Shown one piece after another: positions 35,847-46,023 of a stretch of 64,000 bases of DNA (within the stretch, counting starts at the first letter, position 1; each line of letters opens with the position of its first letter). The notes under the pieces were generated by a model that saw only the letters and a list, made by a program, of their open reading frames with translations, had not been told where the DNA came from and ran no database searches. Source of the DNA: Dichomitus squalens LYAD-421 SS1 (taxonomy: Eukaryota > Basidiomycota > Agaricomycetes > Polyporales > Polyporaceae). The stretch is from NCBI RefSeq assembly GCF_000275845.1, contig NW_006766884.1, forward strand, positions 637,976-701,975, given 5' to 3'. The position numbers and the translations under genes are program-made.

Positions 35847-37300
35847 TCAGTCAGACAACCGCAAACTGCTCATCATTCCCTCGACGACATCTAGACTACC
35901 ACCAAACGTCTGTTCGTCCAGCCCGACTATCTCTACCTCGTCCCCCAGCCGGCCCTTGTTCACGCGTGCGATGATGCTCTCCGGCACGTTGCACATCCGG
36001 AGTCCGAGCACCTGCAGCCGCGCCCACTTCTCCCACTCTATGCGGTCCAGCGTGCTCTCCATGTTCGCGTGTCCCTTCCCTCCAGGGGGGTCGTTCAGCC
36101 ACGGGTTGTATGACAGGTCCAGGACCTCGAGCAAGGGGCATATCCTCGGCAGGCGGTGTACCTGAGGACTGGGCACCGGAAGGGCCAGCAGGGCGAGTCG
36201 GGTCAGGGTCAGAGGCAAAAGGAAGAGCGTCGCCGACGGCACTTGGGCGTTGAGCACGATGAGCGTGTGCAACGGAGGAGGCGGCTCTTGCGACGAAGAC
36301 GACTCCGCCTCCCAGTCGTCTGCTTCCTCCTCTCCCGCCTCTGCCTCGGCCTCGGCCTCTGCCCCTTCTGTGTCTGGTCCGAACAGACTACTCTGCGCCT
36401 GACCGCTGCCGGAGGGTCCCTCCTGCCTGTCCTCCGCCTCTTCGTCCCCGCCGTCTCTGTGCGACGCCGAGTGAGGCGAGAAGCTCACAAAGAGATCCCT
36501 TTGCAGCGTCGTCTGCGGGCCCACCACGATAACCTCCCCATCCACATGCCCCTCCGGCTCGAAGAGCGCATACAGCTTCCCATTCGGCAGCGGCCCGTGC
36601 ACCGCCGTATACCGCAACAGGTCCCTGCGGAACATCGGCGGCAGCACCTCCAGCAGCTCGTCCCTGAACTCCGCCGCGTCCGGAAACGCCGCAAGCAAGA
36701 CTCGCAAGCAGAGCTGCGTGAGCGGAGGGACGGCCGGCTCGTCGTCCGAGCTGTAGCCGCCGTCCCCAGAGCGGAGGCGCGGCACGTCGCCCGACCCGAA
36801 GCTCCAGGGCGTATGCGAGAAGACCAGCGACAATGCTCGGCGGCGGAAAGCGACGGTGTCCCTGTCCTCAGCGTCGTGTTCTCGGTCGTGATGCCTGAAG
36901 AGGCCGCTCCAGCTCCTCGGCGGTGGCGGGCCCGGTACGGCCCCGCGCGGGTACCCATGCTCCAAGTGGCCCTCGCGGATGACCGGGAGAGGAGGAGGGG
37001 GGCGATCCTCTTCACGAGTAGAGTCGTCCGATGGCGCATGAGCGTATTTGTAGATATCAAAGAAGGGGAGGGAGGGGTCATTGTAGGTGCGCGAGCCGAG
37101 AGCCTTCAAATGCGTTCTCGATCGGCGTAGGTTTTGCGAGTGTCTGAACTGTTCTCCTCTGCACACAAAAGACATTCGACATTATTATCATGCAGTCGAT
37201 TGCTCTGAAGGTAGCTCACACACCTCAGCGTATGGAGGAGACTGTTGACCTCTCGAGGCTGAGCCGCTTGTTTTCCATCGGCGTCCCTCTGGCGTCGCAT
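35847..37300 (-). CDS. Uncharacterised acidic protein with weak leucine-rich-like C-terminus
   Basis: Two exons, 37300-37224 and 37158-35847, give 462 aa. The N-terminus is basic (MRRQRDADGKQ, LRRSRTHLKALGSRTYNDPS). The middle has a run FRRRALSLVFSHTPWSF and a predicted helical block LCLRVLLAAFPDAAEFRDEL followed by LPPMFRRDLLRYTAVHGPLP. An acidic EAEAEAEAGEEEADDWE stretch leads to a C-terminal part with LHTLIVLNAQ, LTLTRLALLALP and ICPLLEVLDLSYNPWLND, which resembles irregular leucine-rich repeats. I do not recognise the family beyond fungal hypothetical proteins. It converges with the LisH/CTLH gene. Long antisense frames here come from GC bias. Confidence 0.7.
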
Positions 37301-37757
37301 TTGTAGATTTCGTCGTGTGATTCGTACGTTGCGTGCTATGCTACGCGGAGATCATGCTCGACACAAAGAGTTATGTGGTACATGGCTGAGTAAGATGTGA
37401 GTGCGAGACCGATTTCCGGGCCTGTGTGGCAGGTCGTCATCGTGCTAGATAACTCCCGTCAACAGCGATTGCACACCTCTCTAAGTACGAGTTTATCGGC
37501 ATCGCCCGCCATTAGCTATTCAAAATTTCGACCTCCTACCTTGTGGAAATTTGGATGGACGGCGTCAGGTACTCAGCCTTCTGTCACTCGAAAATATGCG
37601 ATCCTGGCAGTAGGTAGTTTTCGACGATTGAGGTGAACTTATGGCATACAAAGATCGGTGCTAGTAGTCGTCGTAGTGGTAAAGCATGCCAATCATACTC
37701 CCTCATACACGCTCGCCCGCGGTCCTCCGACGCAGACGAACCCCCGGAAATACCAAC
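37301..37757. other. Intergenic, 457 bp
   Basis: Between the start of the 462-aa gene and the stop of RPL7, both on the minus strand. Holds one promoter and one 3' end. No gene supported. Confidence 0.5.
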
Positions 37758-38930
37758 TTAGTTCATCTGGCGAATGAGCTTGTTGATGTGGATCTCCCGG
37801 TTACCGAAGTCACCGCCCTGGACGAAGTGCTTGAACTTCCGTGTCCTCCAGCCGCCAGTGGGGTTCGAAAGCTTGAAAGGCCAAAGGAAGTTCGATGCCT
37901 GCTTGAAGTTGGGACCGGCGGTGTAGATCTCGTGCACGAGATCTTCAATGGAGAGGATATCGTACTTGCCGAGGGTCTCCTCGATGACGGCGTTGTTGGA
38001 GAGGGGGATGCGCTGCTTGTCGACCTTGCCATAACCGCGCTTGTAGATGAGCTCACGGACTGACTTCAGGTTGGGCTCGCTACAGTGGAAAGGTTATAAT
38101 AGGTCTGGGGACAGAAACGCTAAGACGTACCCGTATGCAACATAGGGCTCAACAAGACGGAGCATCTGCTCGGTCGCCTTCGTGACCTTAACGAACACGC
38201 CGTTGTTGATCTGAAGAAGACGGAGAAGCTGGAGGATTTTACGGGGCTTGGGGGCGATGTTGTTGATACTGGGAATCGTCGTCCAGATGCGCTCGACGAC
38301 TAGCAATCATGAAGACACTCACCCCCGGATACGGATGACGAAGTAAACCTTCGCCTGAGCAGGGACGTAGAAGTCGCCAGCAGCACGCGCAGCCCGCTTC
38401 AGGCGAATCTCCTCCTTCTCCGAGGCAAGGTACTCCTTAACATAGGACTCCGCGCGCTTGAAGATGACCTTGCGCTTGGCCTTGGCAGCCTACATCCGCG
38501 AACGACATCAGCATCATTCACAAACACATTTTGAAGGGTGGTAACAAAAGATCAGTCCCGAAAGATGGTATGTTTCCGGCAGCACAGTGAAAACGAAGCT
38601 CCCACTAGCCAAGAGTTGTAGTATGCATCACGAAGTATATAAAAATGTTGAATCTGCAACGCAGCAACTGGACGTAAACTGACCTTGCGCGCGGCAGTCG
38701 CAGCGGCCAATCGCTCCTCACGGGCCTTTCCGTTCTGCTTGCGCTTCTTGAGGAGGGTCTCGGGGACTTCAACGTCCTACATCCAAGGGTTAGAACTTTT
38801 ATTTCCAGACGTTGATTTTGTTGCTTTCGACTGACCGAGACGGTCGGGACGCTGTTACGGATGTTGCCTCAGTCTTCCCCTATCACGAACGCTAGCATAA
38901 CGAAGATACGCACGTAGTGGAGGGGGCCAT
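37758..38930 (-). CDS. RPL7: 60S ribosomal protein L7 (uL30)
   Basis: Six exons: 38930-38914, 38851-38836, 38776-38684, 38489-38323, 38268-38131, 38079-37758, giving 250 aa. The first two exons are only 17 and 16 nt and together encode MAPSTTVPTVS; they were placed because the downstream frame [20 protein letters not shown] has no ATG. Diagnostic L7 segments: [68 protein letters not shown] and the end [16 protein letters not shown]. It is a core cytosolic large-subunit protein. Its third intron (194 nt) is far longer than neighbours and carries a box C/D snoRNA. The promoter side has ACGCGT about 45 bp before the ATG, of unknown meaning. Confidence 0.95.
38552..38631 (-). ncRNA. Intronic box C/D snoRNA in RPL7, predicted LSU rRNA 2'-O-methylation guide
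   Basis: Inside the 194-nt third intron of RPL7. On the minus strand a C-box-like GTGATGC (38631-38625, one mismatch to RTGATGA) precedes a perfect D box CTGA (38555-38552). Directly upstream of the D box is ACCATCTTTCGGG, a 13-nt complement of the conserved large-subunit rRNA segment CCCGAAAGATGGT. By the D+5 rule the target is the G of CCCGAAA, the position modified by snR39b in yeast and U32 in humans. Yeast RPL7 introns host snR39 and snR59, which modify the neighbouring A. A terminal stem is not obvious, so the exact ends are uncertain. Confidence 0.75.
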
Positions 38931-39786
38931 TTGGAATCTTGAGGAACGACGGGCTTAGGCCTTTGGGCGTAGCGGAGACGCGTGCTGAGACCGGTTGGGT
39001 GGCTGATATCGACTATACAGTTCTTCAAGACGATTCCCACGCACTCAGATAAGCATCTATCTATGCACAAATGTTCTGGACAATGATTATTTTCCAGGGT
39101 CTATGACAGCGTAACTCGTGCCACCCCCTCGCCGCTTCACATCTGCTTTGTTTCTAGTAGTACATAGGTTGAGGGCTCGCAGCCCAGGATCCTCATCTCT
39201 CGCCCTTTGGGAGCTCGCACTCCTCGAGCTTTCGTTTTTGCACCCGCCCTTCCGCTACCCCATTTCCGTCTCTCTGAGCTACGTCTCATGTATCAGGTAC
39301 ATTCACCTTCCGCCGGCTTGAGCTCGGCCCACCGGTCGCGCGAGAGAGCGGTGGCGACACGGACTCGGTGGTCCCGCGCAGCTTCCGTAGCGCGCGCCCA
39401 ATACCATCGTTTTCCGTCCTGCCCGAGTATAGCGTGCATTGATCTCGCAACCTCGAGAAGTCGCCGACTCGCCCGCCTCAGTCTCTGCTCTTATCAGTTT
39501 GCTCTTCTTCAGTATAAGTGTTGAGGATCGAAACAGTCTCACTAGATTTGGTCTACTGTTTCTCAACTCGGGGTTTGAGGTCTTCCTTCCCTGCTCACAG
39601 GATGTCTACTATGCCGAAGGTGGTTCGACCCTTCAGCACCTCGGAGCTCGTACGCAGGTCAACCTACGCTTATACAAGCGGTCTCAGTCAAGCAGATAGT
39701 GCAAAACACACTGGGTCCGTATTCTTGTGATGACATGAGTTGAGAACAATTGTTGGCTGTACATGTAGTTCCAGTCATACTCCCAA
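38931..39786. other. Intergenic, 856 bp
   Basis: Between RPL7 and the NCE101-like gene, same strand. It includes the RPL7 promoter and the 3' end of the neighbour. A short plus-strand frame from about 39602 has no recognised similarity; I do not call it. Confidence 0.45.
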
Positions 39787-40095
39787 TCACTTTGAGGCCG
39801 GCTTGTCGCTCTCTGCCTCAACACTGGCTGCAATTACCTGCCAGTCGATTGGGTCCTCTGTTGCCTGCAATTTGCGCTCTCGCTCCTGCTGCCACTTCTC
39901 CCGCTTCCATCTCAAGAGTGACGTGAGTCTGAGCTCTTCTGGAAGAGCCGTGCGTGGGTGTCTCTCGTAGAGGTAGTAGGCGAATACTCCAGTAAAGACC
40001 CCAAGGATGGGGTCAAGTGTTCTGTTTGAGGATTGAGGGGTCTGTAAAGGCTGGGTAATGTGGGAAGCTCACCTCGAGAGTAACGGTGGAGGCAT
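39787..40095 (-). CDS. NCE101: NCE101-like small membrane protein
   Basis: Two exons, 40095-40073 and 40021-39787, give 85 aa. The product reads MPPPLLSRTLDPILGVFTGV, then FAYYLYERHPRTALPEE and a charged tail with LLRWKREKWQQERERK. The LDP-start hydrophobic helix followed by YE.HPR.A and LLRWK is the pattern of the fungal NCE101 (non-classical export) family in basidiomycetes. A single N-terminal membrane helix of about 15-18 residues is evident, with the tail probably cytosolic or in the intermembrane space. Yeast Nce101 was linked to leaderless secretion, but its biochemical role is unsettled. This gene is too short to be found easily without splicing. Confidence 0.75.
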
Positions 40096-40488
40096 GACGC
40101 GAACACGCGCGGCGTCACTGCATCACGTCTCGTGTATGTTGCATTGACAAGCCGAACATAATTGCAGCGCACCTCGAAATACCTTTCTCAGTCACTTGCA
40201 CGAATGATCCGGATCCACTGTGTTCCCGCCGCGCGTTGCCGTCGGGTCGAGAATGCGCGCGGTGTGTGTCGACGGTGAGGGCAGGCTGGGGACTCGGAAG
40301 TCGGGATCGGACGGATGGCGAGTCGGCGACCCGTGACGACACGCAGAGATGTCTATAGGCGTCTATGAACGCGTTGCCCAAAATTTGAGAACGCGTTTCG
40401 TGTCATTGCACGCTCACTACAAGGTCTACCCTTTTCCCTCCTTCCTCTCCTCCTTCCTCTTCCTTGTGCCATATCTTCCTATCGAGCC
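40096..40488. promoter_or_regulatory. Divergent promoter region, NCE101-like / NAA25
   Basis: 393 bp. Two ACGCGT hexamers at 40369-40374 and 40391-40396 lie about 95-120 bp upstream of the NAA25 ATG. Followed by a T/C-rich stretch (40430-40480) typical of fungal transcription start regions. Confidence 0.4.
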
Positions 40489-43400
40489 ATGGACCGCCAA
40501 CTCCGCCCCATCTACGGTTCGCATTCAAAACGCACCCTCCGGTGGACTTGTACTAAACCCCCAATCCTCTCTACCTGTGTATTCGTGTAACAGAGGCTTT
40601 GGACACCAATTCCAACAAGTCCGCGATTCTGGCATGCAACAAGGTTCTCAAGAAGCAGCCGAACAACCTGCTTGTCAAGGTGCGTAGGCGTTTCTCCATC
40701 TCAGTACATCCACTATAGCCCCGATGCGTCATAGGCTCTCAAAGCGCTGGCACTAGTGCGCTCCCAAAAGGTCGAGGAGGCCCTCATTCTCTGTGACGAG
40801 GTTCTTGCATTAAAGCCGGTCGATGACCCCACATTGACGGCTATGATGCACGTCCTTCGCGGGCTTGGACGTCGTAAGTGGACCAATTCCTTCTGCATGT
40901 CCTTCGGAGGTGTCATTGTGGTACGGCGTAGATCAGGATATGGTGGCCATGTACGAAGACGCGTACAAGCAGCAACCCGCGAACGAGGAACTTGGCACAC
41001 AGACGTTCTTCGCGAATGTGAGAATAGGAAACTGGAAAGCGGCACAGCAGGTGAGCTCAAACGCTGCATTCCGAGGTTTTCGGACGCTTGACGCACTGGG
41101 ATTAGATCGCGACCAAGATGCACAAGCAATCCCAGGAAGATCGTTACCTCTATTGGAACGCTATGGGCGCTCTCCTGCAGGTCAGTTGAGGCTACCTGTC
41201 GTATGTTGGTGTTACTAGACTTCCCAGGATTATAGGCGAACGATCCAACAACGCCCGAGACTCTGCGCACCATCCTTTTCAAGCTTGCACATAGGCTTCT
41301 GTCGCAGGTGCAAGCACCCGCTGTCTTCTATGCGGAGCGCTTCCACCTACACCTCACAGTGCTCAAGGAGCTGAAGCTCTATGATGAGGCGTACGACTTG
41401 GTCGAGAGCGAAAGCGGTAGGATTGTATGCTCGAGCAGCCTCGCATGCGAAGAGCTCCGCAGGGAAATTTGGAAGCTCAAGGGCCTCACGAAGGAAGCGG
41501 GTGAGCATGCTGAGAAGCAGATACTGGAAGCGAAGTGAGTGGCCGTGGACTCCGCTGGACACATCTGCGTACTGAAGTCAATTCGGCCGCTGGCATCTGG
41601 AGGGACCGGAATTGGCTTGAGTTTCTTGCTGTGCTGGATGCGACGTTCGTTAATCCCGAGGACAAGTCGGCCACTGTGGAGAGCATCAAGAAGACACGGG
41701 AGCTTCTTGGTAAGGTCGTCGAGGAGGACGGTGTGAAGGACCGGTCAGGACACCTTGCGCTTCTCGAGCTCGAGAAGCGTTCGAGGCAGCATGGTCTTGC
41801 GACAGATACCACCACTCTCAACTCTCTTCTCGAGGCCTACTTCCAGAACTTTGGCGGAAAGGCTTGCTGCTATGAGGATCTGAAGCCTTACGTTGAGTTG
41901 GAGGGCGAGGATCTTGCGAGGTGGACAGCCGTGCTTGAGAAGCAGACCGCGTCCTCGGTACGTCTATCCCTATTGCGTAATTCTTAGAACACGGCTCAAA
42001 TTATGACAGACATCTGTACCAGACCTTTGGCGCTACATAAACGCTCAGAAGCTCCTTCGCTACAACCTCCCCCAGTCCGCTCTTACACCCGAAGCCGAGA
42101 TTCAGCGGGCCTCACAACAAATCGACGCATACTTGGAGGGCCTCAAACTTGGAAAGGACCTCCCGTCTTACGAACTCCAGCCTGCAGATGACCTAGCCAT
42201 TCTTGCTGCCCAAGAGTTTGTTGGTGTCTGGAAACAGACCGGCGATGAGGCCTACCTGTACAATGCAGCCGCACTCCTCGAGTACGCCATCGTGCGAAGC
42301 AAGACGTCGTACCAGATCCGCCTACACCTGATACGGATCTACCGCCTACTTGGCGCGCCTTCGTTGGCTCTGGAGCACTACAGGAGTATTAACGTGAAGC
42401 AGGTCCAGAACGACACGCTCTCGCACTTTGTGCTCTCAAGAGCATCCACGTTCTCTTTGTCGTCCATCGGCGACCTCACGTACACGTCCGAGTGCTTGGA
42501 GTCGAGTCGCATATACTTGTCGAACTCTGAAGACGTAGGTTGCAATCACTCTGTAACCACCGCAAAGAATGAACATCGCTCTTCAGACGGCGGAGTTGAT
42601 CGTTCGCGCATTTGCCAATGAGAAATATTCTCAGGTTCGTGAATTCGCACCGAGAACGCCGCGATCTCGAGACTAACATCACTATCCCTTGTAAGATCCA
42701 CGACTTCATCATATTCGAGGATCGGCTTGAGAACTCCCTGCAGCGCGACCTCATCAAGATGGAGCATGTCCGCATGAGGATCCCTCATGAGGCAATCAAC
42801 TCCGAGCTTGTGGATATGGAGCTTATCGAACTGAAGTTTATCTTCGACCGTCGTACGTCGACTTGTTATCCTCCATCTATCCGCCTCGCCCCTGACTATC
42901 TATAGTCCATCACGACAACCGGGACTTCTCCATCCTCGCCAACTACCAGCCCCATAGCAGCGAGACGTTCCACGACCAAACCCAATTCCTTACCAAGAAA
43001 ACTCCGGGCGTACGTTAACAACGTCATACACGATCCTCGCACATCCGCTCACAATTCGGCACTCTAGCTTGGCTGGCTTTGGGTGTTCTTGAAGATCTAC
43101 ATTAAGGCGTTCCAGCTCGCAAGCGACCTCGACGACACCGTGGAGGACAAGCTGCTTATTGGTGATCGCCCCAAGCCGAGCAACGACCCTGAGACGAAGC
43201 TGCCTCTCAAGGATCGCCTGGCTGCGAGGAAGCAGGAGGAGATCGACGAGGTATCGACCTACCATATTGGCGTTTGAGAAGAATCACGCTCACGGAACTC
43301 CGCGAATTAGCTCTCGAAGGACGAAGCGTTGTTCTACGACTACGCTACGGCGCTGTCAGAATGGCTCACGCCTTATCACGACTATGCTCGCCCGCCACCC

Positions 43401-44202
43401 TCTGCTGTTCTCGCCGAAGCAGCGAAGCTGACGGAACAGAAGACCGGGCACCCACTGAAGGGGCTGGAGATTCCTCCAGAGGCTGCCAATGGGCACGCGA
43501 AGAAGGATGAGGAGCCGCCGGCGGTCGTGGAGCCTCCTGCTGCCATCAGCAAGTACTTCGATGGTGCGTCTTTCTTCGAGAATGTGCGATGCGATGTTTA
43601 TGCTGATGTTCTATGTCAGATATGCTGAAGCGCTTCGCGGAGGTGTCCGAGGGCAAGGGTCTACCTCAGGAGCTCTTGCACGTTGTCACCCTGACGCAAG
43701 AGGTGCGTTTCCTGCGCATGTTGGGAGCGGTTCCCCTCTGATCTCCTTCCTAGGCCTTCCTTCTCTTCGCGATCGAGACAACGCGGTTCAAGGCAGCTTC
43801 AGTCATCAAGCAGAACAAGTTCGGTGGTGTAAGTTCATCCGTCATACCTCGCTGTCCTGCGCTTGACTTTGACGGTCTCCACAGCTCACGCAGCACATCA
43901 AAGATATCCGTACCAAGTCGGCGGCCGTGCTGACGGAGATCTCGAGCGCTCTGATCAGCCGAGCGGAGGCGGAAGCTACCGCTGAGGGTCGGAAGGCCCT
44001 CACCAACGCTTGCAAGCCGATCATCCATGAGTCTGGGGTGCGTGTTACCACCTAGTTGCGCAGTGTTCACTTCTGACCCGATCAACGACAGCTCGACCAC
44101 GACTTCGTCCTGAACGTCGCGAAGAAGATCACCGAGTCGCGGAAACAGATCCTGGAAGGCGTGGGCAAAGGCATCGCGAAGGTAACGAAGGCTCATGCGT
44201 GA
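40489..44202 (+). CDS. NAA25: NatB N-terminal acetyltransferase auxiliary subunit NAA25/Mdm20
   Basis: A many-exon gene (about 18-20 exons) running from ATG 40489 (MDRQLRPIYEALDTNSNKSA) to TGA at 44200-44202. The start has TPR-like repeats: KKQPNNLLVKALKALALVRS, EEALILCDEVLALKP, HVLRGLGRHQDMVAMYEDAY. Mid segments include AFFYAERFHLHL-like helices, ILEANRNWLEFLAVLDATFV, CYEDLKPYVELEGEDLARW and SYQIRLHLIRIYRLLGAPSL, all typical of Mdm20/NAA25. The C-terminus has a long FLKIYIKAFQLASDL helix and DHDFVLNVAKKITESRKQI. The protein anchors the catalytic Naa20 at the ribosome, acetylating Met-Asp/Glu/Asn/Gln starts. Total length is roughly 900-950 aa. Individual exon borders were not all verified. 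Confidence 0.9.
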
Positions 44203-44599
44203 ACGTGGCAACGTATACGGGACTCGGGGACTTGGGAGGACGGACTCATGAACCTTGTAGACTGACGACATGACACGCACATGTACATACATACATGCCA
44301 CACATCACCACTCAGCGTAAGAATAATGCATTAGTCTATAATTGCAATATAATCTAGTCGGCATGCACTGGAGTGCTGCTCGATTACGCGCGCCCCTAGG
44401 CCTGTCCGACGGTTGCCCAGTTGTGCTGCCACAGCAGTCCCTAGGTAGTGTGACATGTGACGTGTCGCGTTATGACGCGTGTCGTCACATCACGGACAAT
44501 ATTCGCGTCGGAGCGTGGCTATCGCGTCTCACCTGCTCCCACCACTGTTTCCTTCCTCTGACCCCGCTTCATCTACCTTGCAACCTCTGACCACCCGAA
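44203..44599. promoter_or_regulatory. Intergenic / RPA2 promoter region
   Basis: 397 bp. Contains ACGCGT at 44475-44480, about 120 bp before the RPA2 ATG, within a cluster of TGACG-type half sites (44451-44490). MBF-type control of RPA genes is documented in yeasts; here it is inference. Confidence 0.45.
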
Positions 44600-45794
44600 A
44601 TGAGCGGATGTGAGCTGCCGTGCTGATCTAAAGCCGTTGATTGTTAGTTGCTGAATCTCTGCTACCAGACGATAACAACCCATTCTACGGTGGCGGGGGA
44701 GGCTACATGTCACAAAATTCACAATTTGGGAGTGGAGGTGGGAGTCCAGGAGGAAGTGGCCGCGTGAGTGCTCCGCAAAATGCAACCTTCCGACAGCACT
44801 AACAGGCGTCTGCGGTGCAGCGAGCTGCCTCACACTCCCTTCGTCCCGTGAGTCTGAAACAGCTGGTGGAAGCAACAATCGAGCACTCGGACGCGGACTG
44901 GAAGATTGGGGACGTCGAAGTCGGCCAGGTGTGCCCCATCTTACTCTCCGCTGGGAGCCCCGCACCGTGACTTACTGGCGACTGCCAGGTTACGGTCGTC
45001 GCGCACGTACTATCCGTGCAGGCACAGACAACCAACTGTGTTTACCTTCTGGACGATGGGACTGCACAATTCGAAGCACGGCAATGGGTCGACGCAAACA
45101 ATGAAGAGGATGGAAGCAACCGAGTCGCGTACGCACCGTCCCCTCTCTCCCGCGCCCCTCTCAATTACTGACACGGGCGCAGCGACGGTCGTTATGTTCG
45201 CGTGTTGGGTACGCTGAAGATGTTTGGGCAGAAAAGATATATCACCGCCACGCACATCATCGAGATTCCTCCCGAACGTGTGTGCGATGAGCTTTGCTTC
45301 CACATCGCAGAGGCAGCGATGATGTCCATCATTTTCGAGCGGGGCCCAGTACGTCGTCCGTGCTCTTCTCCGCGCGCATCCACTTAATCGAGTGCAGCCG
45401 CCTCGCCCAAGCGAAGGCTCGACAACCAGCCGCGTAAACGGCGCCGCGAACCCGACGTCTGCGTATTCGGCCTCTTCCAACACCGCTGGGGCCAACTCTG
45501 CACAATACGCGGGGCTGTCCCAACTGCAACGCCAGATCGTCGAATTTCTCATCTCGCAGCCAAAAACAAACGAGGGCACACACGTTGGCGCGATTGCAAG
45601 GCACATCGCCAGCTTAAGCGGAGGTGCACCTGTGAATGCCGACAATATCAGGTGAGGCTCTCCAGGACACAAATCAGGGGACCGTACCTCTAACCACGTC
45701 TCTTGTCGCACACAGCAAGGCGTTGGATGATCTTAGCGATCAGGGCCATGTCTACACCACCGTTGATGACTCTCATTTCTGCATCTCCGAGTGA
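44600..45794 (+). CDS. RFA2: Replication protein A subunit 2 (RPA32)
   Basis: Seven exons (44600-44609, 44669-44763, 44821-44928, 44989-45128, 45183-45348, 45398-45651, 45716-45794) give 283 aa. The 10-nt first exon encodes MSG and one base of the fourth codon. The N-terminus is the Gly/Ser/Gln-rich phosphorylation tail (NPFYGGGGGYMSQNS, FGSGGGSPGG). The OB fold follows: LRPVSLKQLVEA, VGQVTVVAHVLSV, CVYLLDDGTAQFEARQW, GRYVRVLGTLKMFGQKRYI and HIIEIPPERVCDELCFH. The C-terminal winged helix reads LSQLQRQIVEFLISQP and ISKALDDLSDQGHVYTTVDD. RPA binds single-stranded DNA in replication, repair and checkpoint signalling. The gene is immediately followed by a diverged paralogue. Confidence 0.94.
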
Positions 45795-46023
45795 ATTAGC
45801 TATCGCATCCGTGTATTGTATCAGTATGTCCTTGCTATCCTGCGACCGTTTGACATGCTCTGTGTACTATGCTTTTGAAGATGCTGCAAGCGAGTTTGGT
45901 GCCGTAGCACGATCGCTGACTGGTTCGAACTTCTCTGCTGTGCATTATTTGTCATCGATAATAGGCTTCTTTCTGAGACACGAGTCTGCAGCACACCGCG
46001 CTCCTTTGTTACTCAACACCGCC

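Noticed and set aside
36156..37130. 324-codon plus-strand frame
   Set aside because: Antisense of the 462-aa gene; Arg-rich composition typical of shadows.
39615..39650. Possible tRNA B box GGTTCGACCC
   Set aside because: Loop size and flanking stems do not fit a tRNA.
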